From contig NZ_CAMEFG010000013.1 of NCBI RefSeq assembly GCF_945915435.1, positions 1 through 64,000 on the forward strand: a stretch of DNA of 64,000 bases, in the 5' to 3' direction. The notes under the pieces are model-generated. The model worked only from the letters and a program-made list of their open reading frames with translations. It did no database searches and was not told the DNA's origin. The number at the start of each line of letters is the position of its first letter. Position 1 is the first letter of the stretch. Below, in pieces: positions 25,537 to 35,906 of the stretch. This DNA comes from an uncultured Paracoccus sp. (GTDB lineage Bacteria; Pseudomonadota; Alphaproteobacteria; Rhodobacterales; Rhodobacteraceae). The position numbers were made by a program, and so were the translations under genes.

Positions 25537-27189
25537 GTGAGCAGAATCAGCACGGGCGTGCGCGCCGGATTAGTCTTTCTTATGTTGGCACTCCTTCCCG
25601 CTTCGGTGAGTGCCGCACCATTCGCCGCCTTCGTGATGGATGCGCGGACGGGCCAGGAACTGCATGCCCAGAATGCCGATACCCGGCTTCACCCGGCATC
25701 CCTGACCAAGATGATGACGCTCTACCTGGCATTCACGGCCATCGAGCGGGGGCAGATCCGTCTGGATTCCAAGATCCCCATCTCGCGGAATGCCGCCAAC
25801 CAGCCGCCTTCGCGCCTTGGGCTGAAGGCGGGCCAGCAGATCGAGCTGCGCTATCTGATTCGCGCCGCCGCCGTGAAATCGGCCAATGATGCGGCCACCG
25901 CCATCGCCGAAGGGCTTGGGGGCGGTTCGGAAGAACATTATACCACCCAGATGACGAACATGGCGCGCGCCCTGGGCATGCGGAACACGCAATTCCGCAA
26001 CGCGCACGGCCTGACGCAGAACGGCCATTATTCGACCGCGCGCGACATGACCACGCTGGGCCGGCGGTTGTTTTACGATTTTCCGCAATATTACAACCTG
26101 TTCTCGCGCCGTTCGGCTGATGCGGGGATCGCCAATGTCTCGAATACGAACCGGCGTTTCCTCGACAGCTATCAGGGTGCGGACGGGATCAAGACGGGCT
26201 ATACCCGCGCGGCCGGATTCAACCTGACCGCCTCGGCGCAGCGCGGGCAGAAGCGCATCATCGCCACGGTGATGGGCGGGACCTCGACCGCGCATCGCAA
26301 CCAGGTGATGGCCCAGCTTCTGGACGCAGGTTTCAACCGCGCGCCCACCCGCGCGCGGGAAGTGCGCCCTGCCCCGCCCCAGTATATGGTCGAACAGCGC
26401 GTTCGCCGCAGCACCGAGGTCGCGCGCAGCGAACCGCGCCAGCCTGCACCGGCGCCCTTCACCATCGCGTCCTCCAGCCGCCCGGCGGCACGGGCCAGCA
26501 CCGCGCCCGGCGTGACCCCGGCGGCGGTGTCGAATGCGCTGCGCGCCGCCGACGACAACCGCCCCGCAGCCGTCATGCAGGCCAGTGCCCGCCCCGCGCG
26601 CAAGCCCGACGGGCATGCGCCCGCCGTCGTCGCGACCAAGTCGCCGACCGATATCGCCGTGGAAATGGCGATCGCTGCCCCGCCCTCGCGCGAGGACGGC
26701 GCCCAGGGACTGAGCAGTTCGGCCCGTCCCGCCCGCAAGTCGCGCAGCGCGGATGAGGTCAGTTCATTGTCCGACAGCTTGCGGACACCGGGGGCTGCCT
26801 TTATCCAGACCACCCCGCCGCAGCCTGAAACCGTGTCGCTTGCCGCGGCCCCTGTCGCTGCGCCGGGTGAAACGATCATCCTGGCCTCGATGACGCCCTC
26901 TCAACCCGAAGAGCGGATGCCGGCCGAGGTGGTTTCGCGCATTTCGTCCTCGGGCGGCAAGAACTGGGGCGTGAATGTCGGTCTTTACCGCTCGCAGGGT
27001 GAGGCCGAGCAGGTGCTGCTGCGCGCCGCCTTGCAGGAAAGCGCCACGCTGAACGACGCCCTGCGCCGCGTGGCCAACACCAACCGCGGGTTCGAGGCGA
27101 ATTTCGTCGGCCTTACCCGTGGCGATGCCGAACTCGCATGCAGCAAGCTGACCGCGCGGCAGGTGTCTTGCGATGTGTTGCACCCCTGA
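25537..27189 (+). CDS. D-alanyl-D-alanine carboxypeptidase with C-terminal SPOR-like domain
   Basis: 550 aa with a GTG start. A signal peptide (1-27, ending SVSAAP) precedes a PBP5/6-type domain with all three active-site motifs: SLTK (about 55-58), SAN (about 114-116) and KTG (about 219-221). After about residue 275 comes a long, disordered Ala/Pro/Arg-rich linker (about 290-450). A C-terminal domain of about 75 residues (NWGVNVGLYRSQGEAEQVLL through VSCDVL) resembles SPOR domains that bind septal, denuded peptidoglycan. It therefore probably trims stem-peptide D-Ala at the division site in the periplasm. The fusion makes it longer than DacA/DacC. Confidence 0.9.
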   Translation: MSRISTGVRAGLVFLMLALLPASVSAAPFAAFVMDARTGQELHAQNADTRLHPASLTKMMTLYLAFTAIERGQIRLDSKIPISRNAANQPPSRLGLKAGQQIELRYLIRAAAVKSANDAATAIAEGLGGGSEEHYTTQMTNMARALGMRNTQFRNAHGLTQNGHYSTARDMTTLGRRLFYDFPQYYNLFSRRSADAGIANVSNTNRRFLDSYQGADGIKTGYTRAAGFNLTASAQRGQKRIIATVMGGTSTAHRNQVMAQLLDAGFNRAPTRAREVRPAPPQYMVEQRVRRSTEVARSEPRQPAPAPFTIASSSRPAARASTAPGVTPAAVSNALRAADDNRPAAVMQASARPARKPDGHAPAVVATKSPTDIAVEMAIAAPPSREDGAQGLSSSARPARKSRSADEVSSLSDSLRTPGAAFIQTTPPQPETVSLAAAPVAAPGETIILASMTPSQPEERMPAEVVSRISSSGGKNWGVNVGLYRSQGEAEQVLLRAALQESATLNDALRRVANTNRGFEANFVGLTRGDAELACSKLTARQVSCDVLHP

Positions 27190-27632
27190 TAATCCGGCTT
27201 CGTCGCCGGATATGCCGCTTGTGCAGGTCAGCCCGGCGAATTGATACGCAAGCCGCCGATAGCGGCGCTCGAATCGAAATCTGCGGTTGCGCCGTGACGA
27301 GGCGCGCGGCTTCTGGTTCGACGGCTCCTGTCCTCAACAGGCCGCCGCCAGAAGATTTGGAGAGCGGGCCGTCGCGGAAATTGTTCCGAATTCGGCGAGG
27401 TTCAGTGTAAAAACGCCGCGTATCCGCCTGAATTGAGGCGTATTTCTTTTCTTGGCCCGGATGCTTCGGTCGCACAGACTATTTCAAGCTGGCCACGGTG
27501 AATATCCGGTTCGGGCATCTGGAAACGGAAAACACGGCCCGCGGCGACTTTAGCCGACAGTCCCATTCCGGCCCTGGACCAGATTCCCCCGCTTCGGGCC
27601 GCGATGCGGGAAACCCGGATCTTTCCGCCGTG
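27190..27632. other. Intergenic region with hairpins, no convincing gene
   Basis: 443 bp between the carboxypeptidase gene and ccoS. I see no protein-coding frame that I trust. It holds a 7-bp hairpin just after the carboxypeptidase stop (27192-27198 with 27205-27211) and, 230 bp on, a hairpin followed by a T-rich run on the plus strand. This leaves room for a long 3' UTR or a small RNA. Confidence 0.5.
27425..27452 (+). terminator. Rho-independent terminator (plus strand)
   Basis: CGCCT (27425-27429) pairs with AGGCG (27436-27440) around a GAATTG loop and is followed directly by TATTTCTTTTCT. The stem is short but the T-run is good. It ends a transcript from the carboxypeptidase gene or from an unannotated RNA. 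Confidence 0.55.
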
Positions 27633-27791
27633 TCAGGGCTTGGGCTTGTCGTCCCATTCCGAACTGAGGATACGTTCGGCATTGCCCTTGGGATCGTCAT
27701 ATTGCTGTCGTTTCAGCGACCAGAGGAAAGCCGCCAGGCCAAGCCCACCCAGAAACAGCGTGACGGGGATCAGGGTCGCAACGATGGACAT
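27633..27791 (-). CDS. ccoS: cbb3-type cytochrome oxidase assembly protein CcoS
   Basis: 52 aa. One membrane helix (about residues 3-24, VATLIPVTLFLGGLGLAAFLWSL) followed by the typical short cytoplasmic tail with YDDPKGNAERIL. CcoS is needed to insert haem and copper into CcoN. AAAGGAGG lies just upstream of the ATG at 27791, which fixes this start over the longer frame from 27821. It is the last gene of ccoGHIS, 62 bp after ccoI. Confidence 0.93.
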   Translation of the reverse strand: MSIVATLIPVTLFLGGLGLAAFLWSLKRQQYDDPKGNAERILSSEWDDKPKP

Positions 27792-27853
27792 GACGCCTCC
27801 TTTCCTATTGCTTTGCGGCATCGTGACAGCTTCGCAGGCTGCCGTGGCCTTGT

Positions 27854-30052
27854 TCAGCGCAGGCGCAGCGCGTTCAGCGTCACGCAGATCGAACTGAGCG
27901 ACATCGCCAGCGCAGCCAGCAGCGGCGTGGCAAAGCCCAGAATGGCGATCGGCACCGCGACGACGTTATAGCCGAAGGATACCGCGAAATTTTCCTTGAT
28001 GCGAGTCCGGGCCTGTTTGGCGACCTCCAGCGCCTCGGGCACGGGGGTCAGGTCGCTGCCCATCAGCACGATATCGGACGCCACGCGCGCCGCATCCAGC
28101 GCCGAGGCGGGCGAGATCGCGACATGCGCGCCCGCAAGCGCCGCCGTGTCGTTCAGCCCGTCGCCCACCATCAGGACCGTCGCACCGCCATCGCCAAGCG
28201 CCTGCACCTGCGCGGCCTTTTCCTGCGGGGTCATCCCCGCCCGCCATTCGCCGACGCCAAGGCGCGCCGCGATATCGGCGACCGAGGTTTCCGTGTCGCC
28301 CGACAGCAGCAACACGCGATAGCCCCGCCTGCGCAGAGTTGCGACGCAGCCCTCGGCTCCGGGGCGCATCTCATCCGCGAAATCAAAGCGATATGCGGAC
28401 TCGTCTCCGATCCGCAGCCAAGTGGCGGCGCCCTGCCCTTCGACGATCTCGCCCCCGACCCAGGCCGCCCGGCCAAGGCGGACAAGCCGGCCTTGCCAAC
28501 GCGCTTCGATCCCGTAACCAGGATGTTCGCGCAGGTCCTGCAAGGGAACCGGCACCGCGCCCTCGGCGCGCAGGGCCGCCGTCAGCGCAACCGCCAGGGG
28601 ATGCGAAGAACTTTCGGTAACGGCCAGCGCCACCCCGTGCAGATCCCGCGGCAGGACGGCCAGCGTCTTCAGGCGCGGCGTGCCCATCGTCAGCGTCCCG
28701 GTCTTGTCGAAGACCACCGTATCCACATCGGCCAACCGTTCCAGCGCGCTGCCGTCCTTGATCAGCAGGCCCTTGCGAAACAGCCGCCCCGAGGCCGTGG
28801 TCACCACCGCAGGCACGGCAAGGCCAAGTGCGCAGGGACAGGTAATGATCAGCACCGCCGCGGCGATGTTGATCGCAAGGCGCAGATCGCCCGCATGCCA
28901 CATCCAGCCCAGGAAACTGGCCAGCGCCAGCGTATGCACGACGGGCGTATAGGCGGACGAAGCCCTCTGCGCCAGCGTGGTATAGCGTCCGCGTGCGGAT
29001 TCGGCGGCTGCGACCAGCTCGGTCAGCCGCGACAGCGAACTGTCGCGCCCCGCCGCCGTCACCTCGACCACCAGAGGGCCGGTCAGGTTCATCTCGCCGA
29101 CCGAAACCTCTTGCCCCGGCATGATCGCGACCGGAATGCTTTCGCCGGTCAGAAGCGAACGGTCGATCTCGCTGCTGCCCTGGGCGATGCGCCCGTCGGC
29201 GGGCATGCGCGATCCGGGCCGGACGCGGATCAGGTCGCCCGGCTTCAGGTCGGCCACGGGCACGGCCACATCCCTGTCGCCCTCGATCCGAAAGGCACGG
29301 GGGACCTCGAGCGCGGTCAGTTCCTCGGCGGCGGAACGGGCGACGGCGCGGGTGCGATAATCCAGGTAGCGCCCGATCAGCAGGAAGAAGCACAGCATCG
29401 TCACGCCGTCGAAATAGGCATGCGGACCCGAGTTGATCGTTTCGTAAAGCGAGATCCCGCTGGTCAGGATCAGCGCCAGCGAGATCGGGAAATCCATCCC
29501 CACCCGCCCGTGCCGCAACCCCCGCCAGGCGCTGGCGAAGAAGGGCCGGCCCGAGAACAGCACCGTCGGCAGGGCGATCATTGCGGAAACCATGTGGAAC
29601 ATGTCCCGCGTCGCGCCGTCGGCGCCGGACCAGACGGCGACCGACAGCAGCATGATGTTCATCATCGCGAAACCGGCCACGCCCATGCGCATCAGCAGGT
29701 CGCGGCCCTGCCGGTCGGCGGCCGAGGCGCTGATCGCGGCGGGGTCCAGTTCATGCGCCTCGTAACCCACGGATTCGACGACGGGGATCAGGTCTTCGGC
29801 GCTTTGGCCGGGGGCGTCGATATTGACGCGCCGCAGCGACAGGTTGACGCGGGCGGCGCGGACGCCGGGATGGTTGGCCAATGCCCTTTCGATATCGTTG
29901 ATGCAGGTCACGCAATGGATACCGGGCAGCGACAGGACGACGTCGGTGTCCTTGAAGCGCCCCTCGGCCACGCGCATGGCAAGGGGGGCGACGTCGCAGG
30001 CCGGGCAGGCCGAAAGGCGGGAATCATAGCTGCTGGTGGTCGCGCCGGACAT
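27854..30052 (-). CDS. ccoI: Copper-exporting P1B-type ATPase CcoI (FixI)
   Basis: 732 aa inner-membrane pump delivering copper for cbb3 oxidase assembly. An N-terminal CPAC (16-19) and a heavy-metal-associated domain with CVTC (47-50) are followed by membrane helices, the TGES actuator motif (LLTGESIP), the ion-binding CPC in helix 6 (ITCPCALGLA, about residue 403), DKTGT phosphorylation site (about 447) and the GDGLNDTAAL hinge. The HP dipeptide (SSSHPLA) typical of P1B pumps is present. It lies 1 bp after ccoH. Confidence 0.96.
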   Translation of the reverse strand: MSGATTSSYDSRLSACPACDVAPLAMRVAEGRFKDTDVVLSLPGIHCVTCINDIERALANHPGVRAARVNLSLRRVNIDAPGQSAEDLIPVVESVGYEAHELDPAAISASAADRQGRDLLMRMGVAGFAMMNIMLLSVAVWSGADGATRDMFHMVSAMIALPTVLFSGRPFFASAWRGLRHGRVGMDFPISLALILTSGISLYETINSGPHAYFDGVTMLCFFLLIGRYLDYRTRAVARSAAEELTALEVPRAFRIEGDRDVAVPVADLKPGDLIRVRPGSRMPADGRIAQGSSEIDRSLLTGESIPVAIMPGQEVSVGEMNLTGPLVVEVTAAGRDSSLSRLTELVAAAESARGRYTTLAQRASSAYTPVVHTLALASFLGWMWHAGDLRLAINIAAAVLIITCPCALGLAVPAVVTTASGRLFRKGLLIKDGSALERLADVDTVVFDKTGTLTMGTPRLKTLAVLPRDLHGVALAVTESSSHPLAVALTAALRAEGAVPVPLQDLREHPGYGIEARWQGRLVRLGRAAWVGGEIVEGQGAATWLRIGDESAYRFDFADEMRPGAEGCVATLRRRGYRVLLLSGDTETSVADIAARLGVGEWRAGMTPQEKAAQVQALGDGGATVLMVGDGLNDTAALAGAHVAISPASALDAARVASDIVLMGSDLTPVPEALEVAKQARTRIKENFAVSFGYNVVAVPIAILGFATPLLAALAMSLSSICVTLNALRLR

Positions 30053-30053
30053 G

Positions 30054-30515
30054 TCAGGCCCCCCGTTCCGGGATGCGATGCTCGATGCGCTGGCGGAACT
30101 GCGTCCCGTCGGGCGCGGTCGCGCGCAGATGCAGAAGCCAGGCGCCCGGCGCCAGTTCCAGCGGGGCCGAGAAATAGCCGTTGTGATAGGTGAAGGTCAG
30201 GTCCTGATCCTCGCGCATGTGGGTGGGACGGCCCACGGTCACTTGCAGGTCCTGCACCGGCGCGGGGTTGCCCTGCCCGTCGCGGATCGTGATCGCCAGC
30301 ACCTGCCCGTCATGTTCGGGGCTGACGCGCCAGTTCAGCGCCTCTTGCGCGTTGCGGTCGCGGTCGAAGGTCTGCGAGGCGACATAGCTGCTGCGCACCT
30401 CCAGCCCCGGAAAGGTCGAGACGGCCTTGAACGCCATCAGCATATTGACCGAGAAGATCACGGCAAAGGCGCCGCCGGTGATCATCAGGACATGTTTCCC
30501 CGTCAGTTCGCGCAT
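30054..30515 (-). CDS. ccoH: FixH/CcoH family cbb3 oxidase assembly protein
   Basis: 153 aa. One N-terminal membrane helix (about 10-30, VLMITGGAFAVIFSVNMLMAF) and a periplasmic beta-rich domain beginning FPGLEVRSSYVASQTFDRDR, the family hallmark, with NWRVSPEHDGQVLAI. Required for maturation or stability of the oxidase, probably with CcoI. Its ATG overlaps the ccoG stop (TGATG). The long frame extending to 31184 is a shadow of ccoG; the start at 30515 is the conserved MRELTGKHVL. Confidence 0.94.
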   Translation of the reverse strand: MRELTGKHVLMITGGAFAVIFSVNMLMAFKAVSTFPGLEVRSSYVASQTFDRDRNAQEALNWRVSPEHDGQVLAITIRDGQGNPAPVQDLQVTVGRPTHMREDQDLTFTYHNGYFSAPLELAPGAWLLHLRATAPDGTQFRQRIEHRIPERGA

Positions 30516-31975
30516 CAGGGTTGCTCCTTTCCGTTGAAAACCGTCAGAACCGTGGCCGAGGTCCCGCCGTCCAGGTCCTGCACCGTCAGGCGGACATCCG
30601 AACGGTCGGTCTGTGTCAGCGTCGTTTCCGGCCCGCTGGTCAGGTAAAGCCGCTGTGTGCGGGTCGCATCCGCATCGACCGGCACGAGGTTGTCGGGCTG
30701 GCCTTCCAGCGTCAGGGCCAGGCCCGGCAGCGGCTCGCCCGAGGGGGCGCTGACGCTGACGGCATATTGCGTTTGCTCGCCCTGCTTGTTGCGCAGGCGC
30801 AATTCGTAGGTGTTGCGGATCGAGCCATCCGTCAGCGTCACGAACAGCGGGTTGCGCGCGGGTGTCACATTCACGTCGAAGGCCGAACGCATGAACAGCG
30901 CAAAGACCAGCGCGACGCCGATCCCGCCCCACAGCGTGAAGTAAAGCAGCGTGCGCGGGCGCAGCACATGGGACAGCACCGGGCGCGGCGGCTTGCCCGC
31001 ACGTTCGTCGGTTTCGTCCTTCAGCGCCAGGTAGTCGATCAGCCCGCGCGGCTTGCCGATCTTTTCCATCACCTCGTCGCAGGCGTCGATGCACAGCGCG
31101 CAGGTGATGCATTCCATCTGCTGGCCGTCGCGAATGTCGATCCCCATCGGGCAGACGTTGACGCAGGCCATGCAGTCGATGCAATCGCCCTTGGCTCCGC
31201 CGTCCGAGCGGGTCGCCTCGCCCTTGCGGATCTTGCCGCGCGGCTCGCCCCGCCAGTCGCGATAGGCGACGGTCAGGGTGTTTTCATCCATCATCGCCGC
31301 CTGGATGCGCGGCCAGGGACAGGCGTAGATGCAGATCTGCTCGCGCATGAAGCCGCCAAAGACGAAGGTCGTCGCGGTCAGGATTGCGATGGTGATCCAG
31401 GCGATCGGCGGCGCGTTCAGCGTCAGCAGGTTGTGCAGCAGCGTCGGCGCATCGGTGAAGTAAAAGACCCATGCGCCGCCGGTCGCCACCGCGATCACCA
31501 GCCAGATCGCCCATTTCGCCAGGCGCAGGCGCAGCTTTCGCGCGCCCCATTTTTCATTGTAGAGCCTCAGGCGGGCGTTGCGGTCGCCCTCGACCCAACG
31601 CTCGGTCAGGATGAACAGGTCGGTCCAGACGGTTTGCGGGCAGGCATAGCCGCACCACACCCGCCCAAGCGCCGAGGTGAACAGGAACAGCCCCAGCCCC
31701 GCCATGATCAGCAGCCCGGCAACGAAATAGAACTCGTGCGGCCAGATCTCGATCCAGAAGAAGAAGAAGCGCCGGCTGGCCAGATCGACCAGCACCGCCT
31801 GGTCGGGCAGGTTCGCGCCGCGGTCCCATCTGATCCAGGGGGTGACGTAATAGATCGCCAGGGTGACACCCATGATGATCCATTTCAGATTTCGGAACCA
31901 GCCGTTGACGCGGCGAGGGAAGATCGGCTCGCGGCCCTGATAGAGTTTCGGCGGCTCGATGCCCGAAGATGACAT
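30515..31975 (-). CDS. ccoG: Cytochrome c oxidase accessory protein CcoG (FixG)
   Basis: 486 aa. Polyferredoxin-like inner-membrane protein that reduces copper for cbb3 assembly. About five membrane helices lie in the first 240 residues and one near 340. The NapH-like CGYACPQTVW motif is near residue 105, and two 4Fe-4S motifs near residues 262-300 read CIDCMACVNVCPMG and CITCALCIDACDE. The C-terminal part is an immunoglobulin-like periplasmic domain. It begins the ccoGHIS unit, 196 bp downstream of ccoP. Confidence 0.96.
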   Translation of the reverse strand: MSSSGIEPPKLYQGREPIFPRRVNGWFRNLKWIIMGVTLAIYYVTPWIRWDRGANLPDQAVLVDLASRRFFFFWIEIWPHEFYFVAGLLIMAGLGLFLFTSALGRVWCGYACPQTVWTDLFILTERWVEGDRNARLRLYNEKWGARKLRLRLAKWAIWLVIAVATGGAWVFYFTDAPTLLHNLLTLNAPPIAWITIAILTATTFVFGGFMREQICIYACPWPRIQAAMMDENTLTVAYRDWRGEPRGKIRKGEATRSDGGAKGDCIDCMACVNVCPMGIDIRDGQQMECITCALCIDACDEVMEKIGKPRGLIDYLALKDETDERAGKPPRPVLSHVLRPRTLLYFTLWGGIGVALVFALFMRSAFDVNVTPARNPLFVTLTDGSIRNTYELRLRNKQGEQTQYAVSVSAPSGEPLPGLALTLEGQPDNLVPVDADATRTQRLYLTSGPETTLTQTDRSDVRLTVQDLDGGTSATVLTVFNGKEQP

Positions 31976-32063
31976 TCTGGCTCTCCTGCAACACGGGCCT
32001 GTTTCAGCCCGTTACGGCAGGAAAAGGGGTTGCCTTTCCCTGCCGTCATGGTTTTTTCAGGAA

Positions 32064-32108
32064 ACACCGGCCCCCGGGAAACGCGCGAACAGGATCGGGG
32101 GCCGGTGT
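32064..32108 (-). terminator. Long hairpin after ccoP, likely terminator of ccoNOQP
   Basis: A perfect 13-bp stem (32064-32076 with 32096-32108) with a 19-nt loop, 64 bp past the ccoP stop. On the minus strand it is followed by TTTCCTG. A second inverted repeat (about 32014-32045, 14 bp with one mismatch, then a T-run on the plus strand) and a third (31993-31998 with 32007-32012) lie between it and ccoG. Confidence 0.6.
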
Positions 32109-32171
32109 CCTCTGCGCCGGTTCCCCCGCGCAGATCTGTGTTTCGTTCGGTCCAAGGCACGCCTTGCGCGG

Positions 32172-33221
32172 TTATTCGCCGCCGCCCAGGCTGTGGACAT
32201 AGGCCGCCACGGCGCGGATATCGGCATCCGACAGCCGTTCCTGCCACGCGGGCATTACACCGAAGGGTCCGGTGGTCACCATGCGGTTGATCGTCGCGCG
32301 GTCGCCGCCGTAAAGCCAGATCGCATCGGTCAGGTCGGGCGCGCCCTGTTCGCGGTCGCCGGTGCCGTCGTCCATGTGGCAGCTTGCGCAGAAGTCTTCG
32401 TAGACGACAGCGCCCTCGCCCGCCATCGCGGTGTCATGCGCCTGACCCGAGATCTGCAGGACGTATTCTGTGACCTGCGCGATCTCGGTGCGGTCCAGCA
32501 TGCCGTCGGTGCCGAAGCGGGGCATCTCGGAATAGCGCGTATCCAGGTCCAGCGGATCGCGGATGCCGTGGCGGATGGTGGTGTAGATGTCGTCTATCGT
32601 GCCGCCCCAAAGCCATTCGTTGTCCAGCAGGTTGGCATAGCCGACCGCGCCGCCCCCACCCTGACCGTGGCATTGCGCGCACCAGGTTTCAAACACGGCA
32701 CGGCCTGCATGGGTCGAGAAGTTGGCCAGTTCGGGATCGGTCGCGATCTCTTCCAGCGGGGTTTCCAGCAGGCGGGCGCGGACCGGGGCGTTCGCCTCGT
32801 CAAAACGCTGGATCTCGGATGCGACCTCTTCGCGGACGGAATAGTTCAGCACGCCGCGCGTCGCGCTGGTCAGCAAGGGAACCGCCGGATAGGCGACGAC
32901 GTAGAAGACCGACCAGACGATGGTGGCGTAGAAGGTCCACAGCCACCAGCGCGGCAGCGGGTTGTCGTATTCCTTGATCCCGTCCCATTCATGCCCCGTC
33001 GAGGGAACCTCGACCACTTCGCGCCTGCCCTTGGCGTTGCGCACGACCCGCGTTTCCCTGGGCGGGGCGGGTTGGGCCGGGGTGACCGGCTGGCCCTCGG
33101 GGTCCGTCGGCGGATCCTGGGCGATATCGGCCATATGCTTTCGATCGGCGGCCTGGCGTTCAAGCTCGATCCGGTTGTCCGGATTGGCCTGGCTGCTGTG
33201 TTCGTCGTCTTTACCGGCCAT
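32172..33221 (-). CDS. ccoP: cbb3-type cytochrome c oxidase subunit III CcoP
   Basis: 349 aa. Dihaem electron-entry subunit. An N-terminal charged region (to about residue 90) precedes one membrane helix ([20 protein letters not shown]) and two cytochrome c domains with CAQCH (about 180) and CASCH (about 276), with methionine ligands in SEMPRFG and GVMPAWQ. The N-terminal extension of about 90 residues before the helix is long and Pro/Gln-rich. ATG 33221 overlaps the ccoQ stop; an upstream GTG is possible. Confidence 0.96.
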   Translation of the reverse strand: MAGKDDEHSSQANPDNRIELERQAADRKHMADIAQDPPTDPEGQPVTPAQPAPPRETRVVRNAKGRREVVEVPSTGHEWDGIKEYDNPLPRWWLWTFYATIVWSVFYVVAYPAVPLLTSATRGVLNYSVREEVASEIQRFDEANAPVRARLLETPLEEIATDPELANFSTHAGRAVFETWCAQCHGQGGGGAVGYANLLDNEWLWGGTIDDIYTTIRHGIRDPLDLDTRYSEMPRFGTDGMLDRTEIAQVTEYVLQISGQAHDTAMAGEGAVVYEDFCASCHMDDGTGDREQGAPDLTDAIWLYGGDRATINRMVTTGPFGVMPAWQERLSDADIRAVAAYVHSLGGGE

Positions 33222-33409
33222 CACTCGACCTCCGTCTCGCGCCGTGGCGCGGGCTTCGTTTCATTGCGAAAGATGCTTTCCGCGATGTCCTGATGCGTGC
33301 GCCGCGAACCGGGGCGGAAGGCGAACAGCCAGACCCCGACAAAGAACAGCGTCAGCGCCAGCAGGACCCAACTGTCCGCCAGTTGCCGCAGGAAGGTATA
33401 GGTTTCCAT
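33221..33409 (-). CDS. ccoQ: cbb3-type oxidase subunit CcoQ
   Basis: 62 aa. A single membrane helix (about residues 13-31, [18 protein letters not shown]) followed by the conserved [19 protein letters not shown] cytoplasmic tail. CcoQ stabilises the CcoNOP complex. GGGGGG lies just before the ATG at 33409. The gene is 12 bp after ccoO and its stop overlaps ccoP. Confidence 0.94.
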   Translation of the reverse strand: METYTFLRQLADSWVLLALTLFFVGVWLFAFRPGSRRTHQDIAESIFRNETKPAPRRETEVE

Positions 33410-33421
33410 CACGGCCCCCCG

Positions 33422-34147
33422 TCAGCGCGCAGGATCGGGCTGGAAGGTCGAGAAATCGACCATCGTGCCCAGGACCTGCAAATAGGCGATCAGCGCATCC
33501 ATTTCCGAAATGCCGGGGCGGCGGTCGAAATTGCGCTGCTGGGCGCCGGGATAGCGTTCCAGCAGTTCCGAGCCATCGGCATCCGGGTCGGCCTGCGCGC
33601 GGAAGTCGGCAACGGCGGCCTGGATCATCTCGTCGTCGTAGGGCACGCCCACGCGCGCATCGGCGCGCAACCGCTGCACCATATGGCCGGGGTCGATCAT
33701 CCGATTGGCCAGAAAGCCGTATTTCGGCATGATCGATTCCGGCACCACCGATTGCGGATCGACAAGGTGATCGAAGTGCCATTCGTCCGAATAGCGTCCG
33801 CCGACGCGCGCCAGGTCCGGCCCGGTGCGCTTGGACCCCCATTGGAAGGGGTGGTCATACATAGATTCCGCAGCAAGGCTGTAATGTCCGTAACGCTCGA
33901 CCTCGTCGCGCATCGGGCGGATCATCTGGCTGTGGCAGGTATAGCAGCCCTCGCGGATGTAGATGTCGCGTCCGGTCAGCTCCAGCGGCGTGTAGGGGCG
34001 CACGCCCTCGACCTCTTCGATGGTGTTTTCCAGGTAGAACAGCGGGGCGATCTGGACGATGCCGCCGATGGTCACGACAAGGAAGGAAAAGACCAGCAGA
34101 AGCGTCGCGTTCTTTTCGATGATCTTGTGTTTGTCAAGAATGGCCAT
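33422..34147 (-). CDS. ccoO: cbb3-type cytochrome c oxidase subunit II CcoO
   Basis: 241 aa. Mono-haem cytochrome c subunit. An N-terminal membrane anchor (about 12-36) is followed by the periplasmic haem-binding CYTCH (C68, C71, H72) in the highly conserved [14 protein letters not shown] block. The distal methionine is probably in the [10 protein letters not shown] segment. It lies 16 bp after ccoN. Confidence 0.97.
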   Translation of the reverse strand: MAILDKHKIIEKNATLLLVFSFLVVTIGGIVQIAPLFYLENTIEEVEGVRPYTPLELTGRDIYIREGCYTCHSQMIRPMRDEVERYGHYSLAAESMYDHPFQWGSKRTGPDLARVGGRYSDEWHFDHLVDPQSVVPESIMPKYGFLANRMIDPGHMVQRLRADARVGVPYDDEMIQAAVADFRAQADPDADGSELLERYPGAQQRNFDRRPGISEMDALIAYLQVLGTMVDFSTFQPDPAR

Positions 34148-34163
34148 GTCCGGGTCCTTTCTC

Positions 34164-35786
34164 TTACTCGGCCGGAACGGCTGCGGTGGTGGAATGGGCC
34201 TTGGGCTGCTTGGCCACGGTCGCCCACAGGTTGTAGGCCATGATGATCCCGCCGGCGAGATACAGCACGCCCCCCAGGCCCCGCGCCACGTTCATCGAGA
34301 ACTTGGCCGCGACGATATCGCCGAAATAGGGGTTGACCAGATAGCCCATGTCGTCGACCTCGCGCCACATCAGCCCCTCCATGATGCCCGAGACCCACAT
34401 CGAGGCCGCGTAGAGGACCAGCCCGATGGTCGCCAGCCAGAAGTGCCAGCTTACCAGCGCAAGGCTATACAGCCGCTCGCGTCCCCAAAGACGCGGCACC
34501 AGGTAATAAAGCGCGCCGAAGGTGATCATGCCGTTCCAGCCAAGCGCGCCGGAATGGACGTGGCCAATGGTCCAGTCGGTGTAATGCGACAGGCTGTTCA
34601 CGGCCTTGATCGACATCATCGGGCCTTCAAAGGTGGCCATGCCGTAAAAGCCCACGGCGACGACCATCATGCGGATGACGGGATCGGTGCGCAGCTTGTC
34701 CCAGGCGCCCGACAGCGTCATCAGCCCGTTGATCATGCCGCCCCAGGAAGGCATCCACAGCATGATCGAAAAGACCATGCCAAGCGTCGCGGCCCATTCG
34801 GGCAGCGCGGTATAATGCAGGTGGTGGGGACCGGCCCAGATATACATGAAGATCAGTGCCCAGAAGTGGATGATCGACAGCTTGTAGCTGTAGACCGGAC
34901 GCTCGGCCTGCTTGGGGATGAAGTAATACATCATCCCCAGGAAACCGGCGGTCAGGAAGAAGCCGACCGCGTTATGGCCATACCACCATTGCGTCATCGC
35001 ATCCTGCACGCCGCCGAAAAGCTGCACCGACTTGGACCCGAAGAACGAGACCGGCACCGACAGGTTGTTGACGATATGCAGCAGGGCGATGGTGACGATG
35101 AACGCCAGGTAGAACCAGTTGGCGACGTAGATATGAGGCTCTCGCCGCTTCATGATCGTGCCCAGGAAGACGGCCAGGTAGGCGACCCAGACCACGACCA
35201 GCCACCAGTCCACATACCATTCGGGTTCGGCATATTCCTTGGACTGGGTCGCGCCCAGGATATAGCCCGTCGCCGCCAGCACGATGAAAAGCTGATAGCC
35301 CCAGAAGACGAACCATGCCATGTTGCCGCCCCAAAGTCTGGCGGCCGATGTGCGCTGCACCACATAGAACGAGGTTGCGATCAGGGCGTTGCCGCCGAAT
35401 GCGAAGATCACCGCCGAGGTGTGCAGGGGACGCAGCTTGCCGAAGTTGGTGTAGCCGTTCGTCAATTCGCTGAGGTTCAGCGCCGGAAAGGCAAGCTGGA
35501 AGGCGATGATGACGCCGACCAGAAAGCCGACGATGCCCCACAGCACCGTCGCCACGACGCCCGCACGGACGACATCGTCCATATATTCGGTCTCGGGATG
35601 CGCGACCCCGGCGAATTTCGGCTCGTCCATCCGGCGCAGGGTGTGCAGGAACATGTATCCTGCAACCAGCGCGACAATCAGCGCATTGACCATATAGGCC
35701 GGGTCATCCGCTCTGGCATAGTTGGCCGCGATCGCGGCCCCGACCGCGACAAGGCCAAGCAGGATCAGCTTGATGGTGTCCCACAT
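34164..35786 (-). CDS. ccoN: cbb3-type cytochrome c oxidase subunit I CcoN
   Basis: 540 aa. Catalytic subunit with haem b, the b3-CuB site and the proton channel; reduces O2 to water with high affinity, for microaerobic respiration. Twelve membrane segments can be followed. Conserved blocks are [18 protein letters not shown] (haem b His), [23 protein letters not shown] (CuB His and cross-linked Tyr region), the [15 protein letters not shown]is pair and [16 protein letters not shown]. First gene of ccoNOQP, with two FNR-type boxes upstream. Confidence 0.97.
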   Translation of the reverse strand: MWDTIKLILLGLVAVGAAIAANYARADDPAYMVNALIVALVAGYMFLHTLRRMDEPKFAGVAHPETEYMDDVVRAGVVATVLWGIVGFLVGVIIAFQLAFPALNLSELTNGYTNFGKLRPLHTSAVIFAFGGNALIATSFYVVQRTSAARLWGGNMAWFVFWGYQLFIVLAATGYILGATQSKEYAEPEWYVDWWLVVVWVAYLAVFLGTIMKRREPHIYVANWFYLAFIVTIALLHIVNNLSVPVSFFGSKSVQLFGGVQDAMTQWWYGHNAVGFFLTAGFLGMMYYFIPKQAERPVYSYKLSIIHFWALIFMYIWAGPHHLHYTALPEWAATLGMVFSIMLWMPSWGGMINGLMTLSGAWDKLRTDPVIRMMVVAVGFYGMATFEGPMMSIKAVNSLSHYTDWTIGHVHSGALGWNGMITFGALYYLVPRLWGRERLYSLALVSWHFWLATIGLVLYAASMWVSGIMEGLMWREVDDMGYLVNPYFGDIVAAKFSMNVARGLGGVLYLAGGIIMAYNLWATVAKQPKAHSTTAAVPAE

Positions 35787-35906
35787 AGGTTAGGTGTCCC
35801 CTTATTCGATCACCGCGACTTCGATCACCACAACCACCCCGGTTCCCGAGGTGGAACGAGGCAGCTTTCGATACTTGCGCATATTCCATCCAATGGGCAC
35901 AATTCC

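Noticed and set aside
27138..27410. 90-codon plus-strand frame after the carboxypeptidase
   Set aside because: No ribosome site, no recognisable sequence, and it starts inside the preceding gene.
28124..30193. Long plus-strand open frame opposite ccoI
   Set aside because: Antisense shadow; no motifs, and the ccoI frame is unmistakable.
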